This document shows, in pieces, positions 26,067 to 32,761 of a stretch of 64,000 nt of DNA. The stretch lies in NCBI GenBank assembly GCA_016124745.1, contig WGNC01000008.1, positions 62,001 through 126,000 of the forward strand. Direction: 5' to 3'. The notes beneath the pieces were generated by a model. It did no database searches and had not been told where the DNA came from. It saw nothing but the letters and a program-made list of their open reading frames with translations. Every line of letters begins with the position of its first letter. The stretch's first letter is position 1. The position numbers and the translations under genes are program-made. The DNA is from Thiobacillus sp. (GTDB taxonomy: Bacteria > Pseudomonadota > Gammaproteobacteria > Burkholderiales > Thiobacillaceae).

Positions 26067-27410
26067 TTACTTCAAACCATACTTTTCCAGCAAGCGATAA
26101 ATGTTGCGCTCGCTCACCCCGATTATCTCGGCGATCCGACTCCTGTGCCCGTCATATTTGTTCAGCAGGGTTTCCAGGTAGCGCTTTTCGATTTCTTCCA
26201 GACTGGGGTCGTGTTCGAAACGGAGTTCGACTTGCCCAGGGCGTTCGGCTGCACCATCGAGGGCAAAGTGTTCCGGGCGGATTTCCTCGCTGGCGCCGGA
26301 AAGAATGACCGCGCGTTCGATCATGTTGCGCAATTCACGCACGTTGCCGGGATAGTTGTAATCCATGAGCAATCGCATCGCGGCGGGGCTGACGCGCTTG
26401 CTGTAGCGCCGGGAAAAATCATGATGAGCAAGAATATGCTGTACCAGTTTGGGGATGTCCTGCAGGCGTTCGCGCAGTGGCGGAATGCGCAGCGAGAAGG
26501 CGGTCAGACGGTAATAGAGATCCATGCGGAAACGCCCTTCGGTGCCCATTTGCATCAGGTCCCGGTTGGTCGCGGCGACGATTCGCACATTGGCCTGCAA
26601 ATCCCTGACCCCACCCAGACGGCGGTATTGCCCGGTTTCCAGCACCCGCAGCAATTTGGCCTGAATGGCCGGTTCGATTTCGCCGATTTCGTCCAGGAAC
26701 AGCGTGCCGCCGCTTGCCGCTTCGATGAGGCCGGGCTTTTGTCGTTCGGCACCGGTGAACGCGCCCTTTTCGTGGCCGAACAGTTCCGACTCGAAAAGCT
26801 TCTCCTGCAGGGTGCAACAGTCGACGGCGACGAAATTGCGCGCGGCCCGGGGACTGCGGGCATGGATGGCATTCGCCACCAGTTCCTTGCCGGACCCGCT
26901 TTCACCCAGCACCAGCACGGTGGCATCAGACGCCGCCACCGCATCGATGAGATGTTGCACTTCGGCCATGGCCGGGCTGTCTCCCACCATCAGGGCGTTG
27001 GGGTCGGGGCGCAGACGTGACTTGCAGAACTGGTGGTCGCGTTGCATGGCGCTGAGGGCGAGCACGCGTTCGACTTTCAGTTCCAACTCGTCCGGATTGA
27101 AGGGCTTGGCGAGGTATTCCAAGGCGCCCGCCTTCATCGCCGCCACTGCTTCCTGCACCGTACTGTAGGCCGTTAACACGATTACCGGGTGCTCGCTCGC
27201 CAAAGTGGGCAGGATGTCCATGGTATTGACATCGGGCAGGCGCACATCGGTGATGATGAGGCTGGGGTCGCGCCGGCCAAGAAGCGTGCGTGCCTCGGCC
27301 CAGTTATGCGCGCCCTCGACCTCGTAGCCCATTCGTTTGAGATCCTCGAGCAACAGCCGGTTGAGCAGGCGGTCGTCCTCGACGACGAGAAGAAAGGGCT
27401 TGGAGGTCAT
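26067..27410 (-). CDS. NtrC-family sigma-54-dependent response regulator
   Basis: This protein of 447 residues has a receiver domain with phospho-acceptor Asp55 (LIITDVRLPD). A central AAA+ domain with Walker A GESGSGKE (about 168-175) and the sigma-54 contact loop GAFTGA (215-220) follows. A Fis-type HTH ends the protein (HRSRIAEIIGVSERNIYRLL). It should activate sigma-54 promoters after phosphorylation by the adjacent kinase, whose gene overlaps its start by four bases. The likely target is the promoter at 30196-30212, preceded by three similar palindromes. Confidence 0.95.
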   Translation of the reverse strand: MTSKPFLLVVEDDRLLNRLLLEDLKRMGYEVEGAHNWAEARTLLGRRDPSLIITDVRLPDVNTMDILPTLASEHPVIVLTAYSTVQEAVAAMKAGALEYLAKPFNPDELELKVERVLALSAMQRDHQFCKSRLRPDPNALMVGDSPAMAEVQHLIDAVAASDATVLVLGESGSGKELVANAIHARSPRAARNFVAVDCCTLQEKLFESELFGHEKGAFTGAERQKPGLIEAASGGTLFLDEIGEIEPAIQAKLLRVLETGQYRRLGGVRDLQANVRIVAATNRDLMQMGTEGRFRMDLYYRLTAFSLRIPPLRERLQDIPKLVQHILAHHDFSRRYSKRVSPAAMRLLMDYNYPGNVRELRNMIERAVILSGASEEIRPEHFALDGAAERPGQVELRFEHDPSLEEIEKRYLETLLNKYDGHRSRIAEIIGVSERNIYRLLEKYGLK

Positions 27411-29302
27411 GGGGCGAGTCGGGAAGCGGCGTCGGGTAACTCTACGACAAAACGGCTGCCGTGGCCGGGCTGACTCTCAAAATGAATACGCCCGCCGTAG
27501 TTCTGAATGATGGATTGGCATATCGACAAGCCCAGGCCGGTGCCTTTTTCGCTGTCGGCACGGCGGCTGAAGAAGGGCTCAAAGATATGTGCTGCATCGG
27601 CGGGTTGAATGCCGACGCCTGTGTCAGTAAAGATGATTTCCACCTTGTCGCCCTGTTGTCGCGTTTCGACACGCAGTTCACCGCCGTCCGGCATGGCGTG
27701 CAGGGCGTTCTGCACAAGATTCAGCACGACCATGCGCAGCTCGCTGTCCGAAGCCAGCACGCGCGGTGAGGGCTGTGCGTAGTCGTCACTGCGGATGGTT
27801 ACCTTGCCGGCCTCGGCTTCCCAATCCAGCAGCGAGAGGGTTTCTGCTACCGCCGGATTGACTGACACCAGTTGCGCACTGGCAGGAGAAGTCGTGCCGA
27901 GTTTGAGCAGCCGTTCGGTAATTTCGATGCAGCGGTCCACTTCGCCATCGACCAGTTTCAGGTAGGTGTGGATTTCGCGGCTGCCCTCAATGTCCGTTCC
28001 AGTGGAACGCAACATGGCGTGCAGGGCGATACGCACCGAAGCCAATGGATTGTGGATTTCGTGTGCCACGCCGGTAGCGAGCTGCGCAATTTCGGCGAGC
28101 TTTTGCTCATGTGAGAATTTCACCAGTTGGGCCAGGTCACGGCAGGCTTCCACCACAAAGGATTTTTCCACTCCACCCACGCTCATCTGCATGGGGGCCG
28201 CGATGATTTCCACCTGTCGGGTGCTGCCATCGGCACGTCTGAACGCCATCAAGGTTTTGCAGGGCTCGCCGTTGCGGCGTATTTCTTGCACCGGGCATAG
28301 CGTCAGCGAAGGAGGGCAGGGCTCTGCTCGACCATGGCTGGAAGCATGGCAGGTCTGCCCGCGGCAGGGCTGGTCAGTGCGCTGCCCGATGAGCGCCCGA
28401 TAGGCGCGGTTGTCGAGCGCAATGTTGTAGGTATCCGGGTCTATCACGCGGATGCCATCGGGAAAGGCGTCGACCAGCGCCTGCAAAAAGGCTTCCTGCT
28501 CGTGGATGCGTTGCACCTGCTCCTCGATATTGGCGGCCATCTGGTTGAAGGTATTACCCAGTTGTGACAACTCGTCCTGGCCGGTCAGGTGCACCCTGCT
28601 GTCAAGCCGGCCTGCCGCCAGCGCGCTGCTGCTGTCGGACAAGAGCTTCACCGGCAGCAAAACGTGACGGCGGATGAACCACCCGCCGCCAGCCAGGGTG
28701 AACCCCAGCAGCAGCGCGCCCATGACTGCCAGGCTGGCGGCAGACTGGGCAGCGCGCTGGCGTATCGGCGCGGCATCGTAGTCCACCACCAGCGCGCCGT
28801 TGATCGGATGCGTACTGAGTGCACCGTGACAACCTACGCACTGCTTCTTGTTGGCCACAATGTTGACGCTGCGCATGACCTCGCGTCCCTGACTGTCCAC
28901 AGTGAATACACCCGGCAAAATCAGAGCGGATGGCGGATTAGGGCAGTCCAGGCAAACACCATGCACCTCCAGTGGAAAACGCTGCCCCAGGAGCACCGGG
29001 TCGGAAGCGAAACGAACTTTAAGGTTGGGTGCGACGATGGACACGCTGTGGATGCCAGGCTGTTGCCCCAGTTTCCTGATGATCCCATTCAAGCCCGGCA
29101 AATCACGCTTCAACATCGCGTTTTCCAGCGTGGTCTGCAGCAACCGGTTAACTTCAGCGGCAGCCTGGCTGCGTTCCTGCGTCAACTGCTGGCGATAGAG
29201 CGTCCAACTCAAGCCCAACAGGATAAATGACAACAGGGTGAGGCCCACGGCCGCATAGATGAGGAATTTGCGGCGCAGCCCGGCCGTTTGCATCAGGCCC
29301 AT
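27407..29302 (-). CDS. Sensor histidine kinase with periplasmic CxxCH motif
   Basis: This protein of 631 residues has TM1 at about 12-34 and a periplasmic domain of about 155 residues with CLDC (117-120) and the heme-attachment motif CVGCH (155-159). TM2 is at about 190-212, followed by HAMP. A cytoplasmic PAS domain carries a cysteine cluster (CRGQTCH and further Cys, about 313-348). Then come a DHp domain with His414 in GVAHEIHNPL and an ATPase domain (NLVQNALHAMPDGG, DTGVGIQP, GTGLGLSICQSI). A covalently bound heme outside and cysteines inside suggest redox sensing. It pairs with the overlapping NtrC-type regulator and diverges from the molybdoenzyme cluster. Confidence 0.9.
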   Translation of the reverse strand: MGLMQTAGLRRKFLIYAAVGLTLLSFILLGLSWTLYRQQLTQERSQAAAEVNRLLQTTLENAMLKRDLPGLNGIIRKLGQQPGIHSVSIVAPNLKVRFASDPVLLGQRFPLEVHGVCLDCPNPPSALILPGVFTVDSQGREVMRSVNIVANKKQCVGCHGALSTHPINGALVVDYDAAPIRQRAAQSAASLAVMGALLLGFTLAGGGWFIRRHVLLPVKLLSDSSSALAAGRLDSRVHLTGQDELSQLGNTFNQMAANIEEQVQRIHEQEAFLQALVDAFPDGIRVIDPDTYNIALDNRAYRALIGQRTDQPCRGQTCHASSHGRAEPCPPSLTLCPVQEIRRNGEPCKTLMAFRRADGSTRQVEIIAAPMQMSVGGVEKSFVVEACRDLAQLVKFSHEQKLAEIAQLATGVAHEIHNPLASVRIALHAMLRSTGTDIEGSREIHTYLKLVDGEVDRCIEITERLLKLGTTSPASAQLVSVNPAVAETLSLLDWEAEAGKVTIRSDDYAQPSPRVLASDSELRMVVLNLVQNALHAMPDGGELRVETRQQGDKVEIIFTDTGVGIQPADAAHIFEPFFSRRADSEKGTGLGLSICQSIIQNYGGRIHFESQPGHGSRFVVELPDAASRLAP

Positions 29303-29483
29303 GCTTGGGATGCCCCGGATTCCCGAGTCGGTTGTTGGCCGATCCTGAAGATGCCTCCAGGCGGGCGCCTGCCACGAAGCAGAGAGCGTGTGGCTGTTGC
29401 TGCAATGGCAGCATTACAGCCGTGTTTTGCACCGTGGGGCTGTATGGCTGATCGAGGGCCTTTACGGGATCCCTGACCAAGTA

Positions 29484-29620
29484 CTTCGACAGGATCAGGA
29501 CGAGCGGCAAGGGGTTGATTTCGTTTGAGGTGAGCCCTTCGAATTCGCTCGGGACAGGCCCTTCGACGGGGCTCAGGACAGGCCCTTTGACGGGGCTCAG
29601 GACATGCTTGTCGAACGACC
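29484..29620. repeat. Cluster of dispersed TTCGACRGG...CTCAGGAC repeats
   Basis: A TTCGACAGG-ATCAGGACGAG unit begins at 29484. Two tandem 24-bp units at 29552-29575 and 29576-29599 differ by one base, and a diverged third follows (GGACATGCTTGTCGAACGA, 29600-29618). A related inverted unit occurs at 44174-44199. The 24-bp period is divisible by three, so one frame reads as an 8-residue repeat, but this is not taken as coding. Confidence 0.75.
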
Positions 29621-29954
29621 CGGCCAACCGACTTGTTCAGCGCTTCCTTCACAGCATGTGATAAACGCATGGGCGCGAACAGGCCGTTCCTGAAAGACAT
29701 GATTGTCAGCAGGCGTGTTGCGAACTGGTCCAACGATTGAGTGTGATCGAAAGCTGTAATCATCAATTCAGCCTGGTATTCAGGCGGTGGGTGAGCGGTC
29801 AGCGGCCGTTTCTGGAATATGGGTAATCCATTTCATCTAGTCATCTAGCACGAACAATGCCGGGAAAATCCGGACATTCCAGGCGGAAACCCGGTGGATT
29901 TGCCTGAAATTGAGGCGATGACACACTGAATCCGCCAGCCACTAAACAACGATG

Positions 29955-30111
29955 TGACAAATTGGCATACCTCTGGGCGCGCAGTCATAGCCTTGCTTTC
30001 GTAACCATTCATGGCTTTTTCAGAGACTGATAAAGGAAGGGTAATCTGACAAATTGTCAGGTTATGAGGCTGCATTTGTTCCATGAGTAGATTTGCCCTG
30101 ACATTTTGGCA
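29955..30111. promoter_or_regulatory. Three enhancer-like palindromes upstream of a sigma-54 promoter
   Basis: TGACAAATTGGCA (29955-29967), TGACAAATTGTCA (30047-30059, inside the perfect palindrome CTGACAAATTGTCAG) and TGACATTTTGGCA (30099-30111) share half-site TG(A/C)CAA around a one-base centre. Centres lie about 117, 169 and 261 bp upstream of the predicted start. This is the layout of upstream activating sequences for NtrC-type regulators; the candidate binder is the protein encoded at 26067-27410. Confidence 0.65.
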
Positions 30112-30195
30112 TTCCTCTGCTCTCGTCCATCGATTCCTCGCCACGCCAAGATAAAAAATCCTTTTTATTCATGGCATTAAAAAACACATTCTGGC

Positions 30196-30212
30196 TGGCA
30201 CGCCCCGTGCTA
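30196..30212 (+). promoter_or_regulatory. Sigma-54 (-24/-12) promoter
   Basis: TGGCACG-CCCC-GTGCTA has GG (30197-30198) and GC (30209-30210) separated by the required 10 bp. It matches the consensus TGGCACG-N4-TTGCW at all but one position. Transcription would start near 30222, about 38 bp before the ATG of the first gene of the cluster. Confidence 0.8.
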
Positions 30213-30259
30213 TTCGCTTGGTCATGCGGAACATTCACCAGGCAGCGGGAGGCGTTTCA

Positions 30260-30595
30260 ATGGTTCATGGCTATACAAGATTGGCAGCGCTGACTGCCAT
30301 CTTATTCTTTTTCAGCGGTGCGGCGGCGGCCTACGACTATCCCATTGCAGGGCTTGAACCGTCGGTCCGGCCGGCGGGCGCGCCCATGATCTTGATTTAT
30401 CCGAAAAATGCTGCCTGGTATCGCCATGCCCTTACCGGCATCGTTCCTCCCTATCCCGCAAGCCTCCGTTTTCTGGAATACCAGGGTGCCTGGTACACCC
30501 CATTTAACCGTCCGGGCATGACGGGTCCCTACGACATTCGAAATTGGCACGCCCCCTCTGCTGGGGGAGCAAGTCAAGCTGCTGAAAAGCGGTAG
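30260..30595 (+). CDS. Small secreted protein of unknown function
   Basis: This protein of 111 residues has a signal peptide (MVHGYTRLAALTAILFFFSG, cleavage near AAAA-YDY). The mature chain of about 87 residues is rich in Pro, Tyr and Trp (IYPKNAAWYRHALTGIVPPY, then GAWYTPFNRPGMTGPYDIRN). GGGAGG lies 8 bases before ATG 30260; an ATG at 30224 is too close to the predicted transcription start. No family was recognised. It is the first gene behind the sigma-54 promoter and precedes the methionine-rich repeat protein by 106 bp. Confidence 0.7.
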   Translation: MVHGYTRLAALTAILFFFSGAAAAYDYPIAGLEPSVRPAGAPMILIYPKNAAWYRHALTGIVPPYPASLRFLEYQGAWYTPFNRPGMTGPYDIRNWHAPSAGGASQAAEKR

Positions 30596-30701
30596 ATCGG
30601 GCGCGTCCCCCTTTGGGCGCAATTCAAAGCTGGTTTATCGGTCGTGGGGAATTGTTGTCCTGCGTAGTCGATTCCGGTTTCACATCAAATAGGAGATGGT
30701 C

Positions 30702-31754
30702 ATGAATCGAATGAATAAGACGAAATTGGTGATGGCGATGATCGGGATGCTGGGCCTGGGGGTTGCACAGGCTGGTAATCAAACCGGTATGTCCGGCATG
30801 TCGGGTATGGGAGGGATGTCCGGCATGAGTGGCATGTACGGCATGAACCCCGGCATGGGCGGCATGAGCGGCATGAACCCCGGCATGGGTGGCATGAGCG
30901 GCATGTATGGCATGAACCCCGGCATGGGTGGCATGAGCGGCATGTATGGCATGAACCCCGGCATGGGCGGCATGAGCGGCATGTACGGCATGAACCCCGG
31001 TATGGGTGGCATGAGTGGCATGTACGGCATGAACCCCGGTATGGGTGGCATGTCTGGAATGTCCGGCATGGGTGGCATGTCCGGGATGTCCGGCATGGGT
31101 GGCATGTCCGGGATGTCCGGCATGGGTGGCATGTCTGGAATGAGTGGCATGTCCGGCATGAGCGGCTATTTCCGCATTTCTCCCACGGGTGAAATCTTCT
31201 TCTATCCCGTTCAGCAAGGCATGAGCGGCATGAGCGGCATGAGCGGCATGTCGGGCATGGGCGGCATGTCCGGTATGTCCGGTATGTCCGGTATGTCCGG
31301 GATGTCCGGGATGTCCGGGATGGGTGGCATGAGCGGCATGTCCGGGATGGGTGGCATGAGCGGCATGAGCGGCATGTCCGGCATGTCCGGCATGAACCCC
31401 GGGATGGGCGGCATGAGCGGCATGTACGGCATGAACCCCGGGATGGGTGGCATGAGCGGCATGGGCGGCATGTCCGGTATGTCTGGCATGGGTGGCATGT
31501 CTGGAATGTCTGGCATGGGTGGCATGTCTGGAATGAGCGGCATGTCTGGCATGAGCGGCTATTTCCGCATTTCTCCCACGGGTGAAATCTTCTTCTATCC
31601 CGTTCAGCAAGGCATGAGCGGCATGTCTGGCATGGGCGGCATGTCCGGGATGGGCGGCATGTCCGGCATGTCCGGAATGGGTGGCATGAGTGGCATGGAC
31701 GGCATGTCGGGAATGGGCGGCATGTCCGGCATGGGCTGGACGCCACCTAACTAA
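30702..31754 (+). CDS. Secreted (Gly-Met-X)n methionine-rich repeat protein
   Basis: This protein of about 350 residues has a signal peptide (MNRMNKTKLVMAMIGMLGLG, cleavage near AQA). Almost the whole mature chain is G-M-S, G-M-G and G-M-Y triplets with NPG breaks, so roughly one residue in three is Met and one in three is Gly. A 13-residue unit MNPGMGGMSGMYG recurs several times. Two identical 17-residue inserts, YFRISPTGEIFFYPVQQ (31167-31217 and 31560-31610), interrupt it. AGGAG precedes ATG 30702 by 6 bases; the ATG at 30696 touches the Shine-Dalgarno. Possible roles are binding of Cu(I), scavenging of oxidants by Met, or a structural Gly-X-Y fibre; none is proven. A terminator-like hairpin follows. 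Confidence 0.85.
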   Translation: MNRMNKTKLVMAMIGMLGLGVAQAGNQTGMSGMSGMGGMSGMSGMYGMNPGMGGMSGMNPGMGGMSGMYGMNPGMGGMSGMYGMNPGMGGMSGMYGMNPGMGGMSGMYGMNPGMGGMSGMSGMGGMSGMSGMGGMSGMSGMGGMSGMSGMSGMSGYFRISPTGEIFFYPVQQGMSGMSGMSGMSGMGGMSGMSGMSGMSGMSGMSGMGGMSGMSGMGGMSGMSGMSGMSGMNPGMGGMSGMYGMNPGMGGMSGMGGMSGMSGMGGMSGMSGMGGMSGMSGMSGMSGYFRISPTGEIFFYPVQQGMSGMSGMGGMSGMGGMSGMSGMGGMSGMDGMSGMGGMSGMGWTPPN

Positions 31755-31768
31755 GGCACGCGAGGGTT

Positions 31769-31793
31769 GTCCGCACCCTTGCCGGGTGCGGAC
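31769..31793 (+). terminator. Hairpin between the repeat protein and cytochrome genes
   Basis: GTCCGCACCC and GGGTGCGGAC form a perfect 10-bp stem with loop TTGCC, followed by ATTATTT. It could partly terminate transcription or protect the 3' end of the repeat-protein message, giving more of that protein than of the downstream enzymes. Confidence 0.6.
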
Positions 31794-31831
31794 ATTATTT
31801 GGCGGCTTATTAGCGATCCGAGGAGGACACC

Positions 31832-32761
31832 TTGAAGGAATTCGACGATACCTGTTGCAAGGGCCTGTGCGCGCTAGGCCTTGCGCTGACATTGTTGCTA
31901 TGGGTTACGTTCGCCATTGCCAAAGACACAGGTTATGAAGCGGCGCGCTGGTATCCCATTCATTTCAAGCCTGCGATCGACAAGGCTGAAGACGAGCAGT
32001 GCATGGCCTGCCATGCCGAAGTGCTTGCACCGAGCGTGCGTAAGCAATCACCCGCCGGGGTCGAGGCCGACAAATCGCTGGCCTGGTATCAAACCCTGGA
32101 TACCTATTCTGGAGATCAGGACACTTTCCATCGCCGTCACATGACGGACGCTTATGCCAAGCGCGTGATGAATCTGCGTTGCAATACCTGCCACCAGGGG
32201 CACGACCCGCGCGCCGAAGCGCCGGGCTCATCGGCGACCAGCCAGTTGAGTGGCTATAACCTGCGCAAGCAGGTGAATGCCAGGACCTGCCTGATGTGCC
32301 ACGGCCAGTTCAACGCGGAAGTGATGGGCTTGCCAGGGGGTTGGACGCAAAACCGCGAGGCCATGGGAAACAATTGCCTGCTGTGTCACGAGGCCATCCG
32401 CACCACGCGACATCACGTCAATTTTCTCAAGCCGGAAGCCATCGAGGCGGCCGGCAAGGAGTCGGGAGACAGCTGCTACGGCTGCCATGGCGGCCGTGCC
32501 TGGTATCGCATCGGCTATCCCTACCCGCGTCATGAATGGCCCGGCATGGACAAGGAAGTGCCGGATTGGGCAAAGAATCGTCCTACCCAGTCTGAGTTGC
32601 GCTTCCAGATGGACAGCGTAAAGACGGACAAGCCCCTGGCCGCAGTCGTGCCGAGAAAAACCTTGGCCAAGCCAGTGCGCAGGCCTCGCCTGGAGGCGAC
32701 AACGAGCACGGGTAGCAAGAAAGGTCCGCTTAACGTGAAGGGGGAAACCCATGTCCAGTAA
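31832..32761 (+). CDS. Pentaheme c-type cytochrome
   Basis: This protein of 309 residues starts with TTG after a strong GAGGAGG. One hydrophobic N-terminal segment (about 12-30) is either a signal peptide or an uncleaved anchor. Five CxxCH motifs follow: CMACH (57-61), CNTCH, CLMCH, CLLCH and CYGCH. The last 70 residues are Lys/Pro/Arg-rich without motifs. It overlaps the molybdoenzyme start by 11 bases, so it probably delivers electrons to that enzyme, or receives them from it, in the periplasm. The usual membrane subunit of DmsABC-type enzymes is missing from the cluster and this cytochrome may replace it. Confidence 0.88.
   Translation: MKEFDDTCCKGLCALGLALTLLLWVTFAIAKDTGYEAARWYPIHFKPAIDKAEDEQCMACHAEVLAPSVRKQSPAGVEADKSLAWYQTLDTYSGDQDTFHRRHMTDAYAKRVMNLRCNTCHQGHDPRAEAPGSSATSQLSGYNLRKQVNARTCLMCHGQFNAEVMGLPGGWTQNREAMGNNCLLCHEAIRTTRHHVNFLKPEAIEAAGKESGDSCYGCHGGRAWYRIGYPYPRHEWPGMDKEVPDWAKNRPTQSELRFQMDSVKTDKPLAAVVPRKTLAKPVRRPRLEATTSTGSKKGPLNVKGETHVQ

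Larger units (their letters stand above)
29303..30195. other. Long intergenic region between the kinase gene and the molybdoenzyme cluster
   Basis: About 900 bp without a supported gene. It holds the repeat cluster at 29484-29620 and then 200 bp in which a minus-strand frame (29640-29766) encodes about 42 residues (starting MMITAFDHTQSLDQF) before running into the repeats, possibly a gene remnant. From 29955 on come the regulator-type palindromes and the sigma-54 promoter. The kinase promoter must also lie here. Confidence 0.5.

Noticed and set aside
29293-29766. Minus-strand frame over the 24-bp repeats
   Set aside because: Open because the repeat length is a multiple of three; the Cys-Pro-Glu-Pro repeat is a common artefact of this dispersed element.
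29845-30144. Minus-strand frame of 99 codons upstream of the sigma-54 promoter
   Set aside because: It covers the enhancer-like palindromes, has no recognisable motif and no clear ribosome binding site.
30624-31892. Long minus-strand open frame rich in His-Ala-Gly (HAAHAGHA pattern) opposite the methionine-rich gene
   Set aside because: It is the mirror of the plus-strand triplet repeats, has no ribosome binding site or signal peptide, and runs through neighbouring genes' boundaries; the plus-strand frame has a signal peptide and Shine-Dalgarno.
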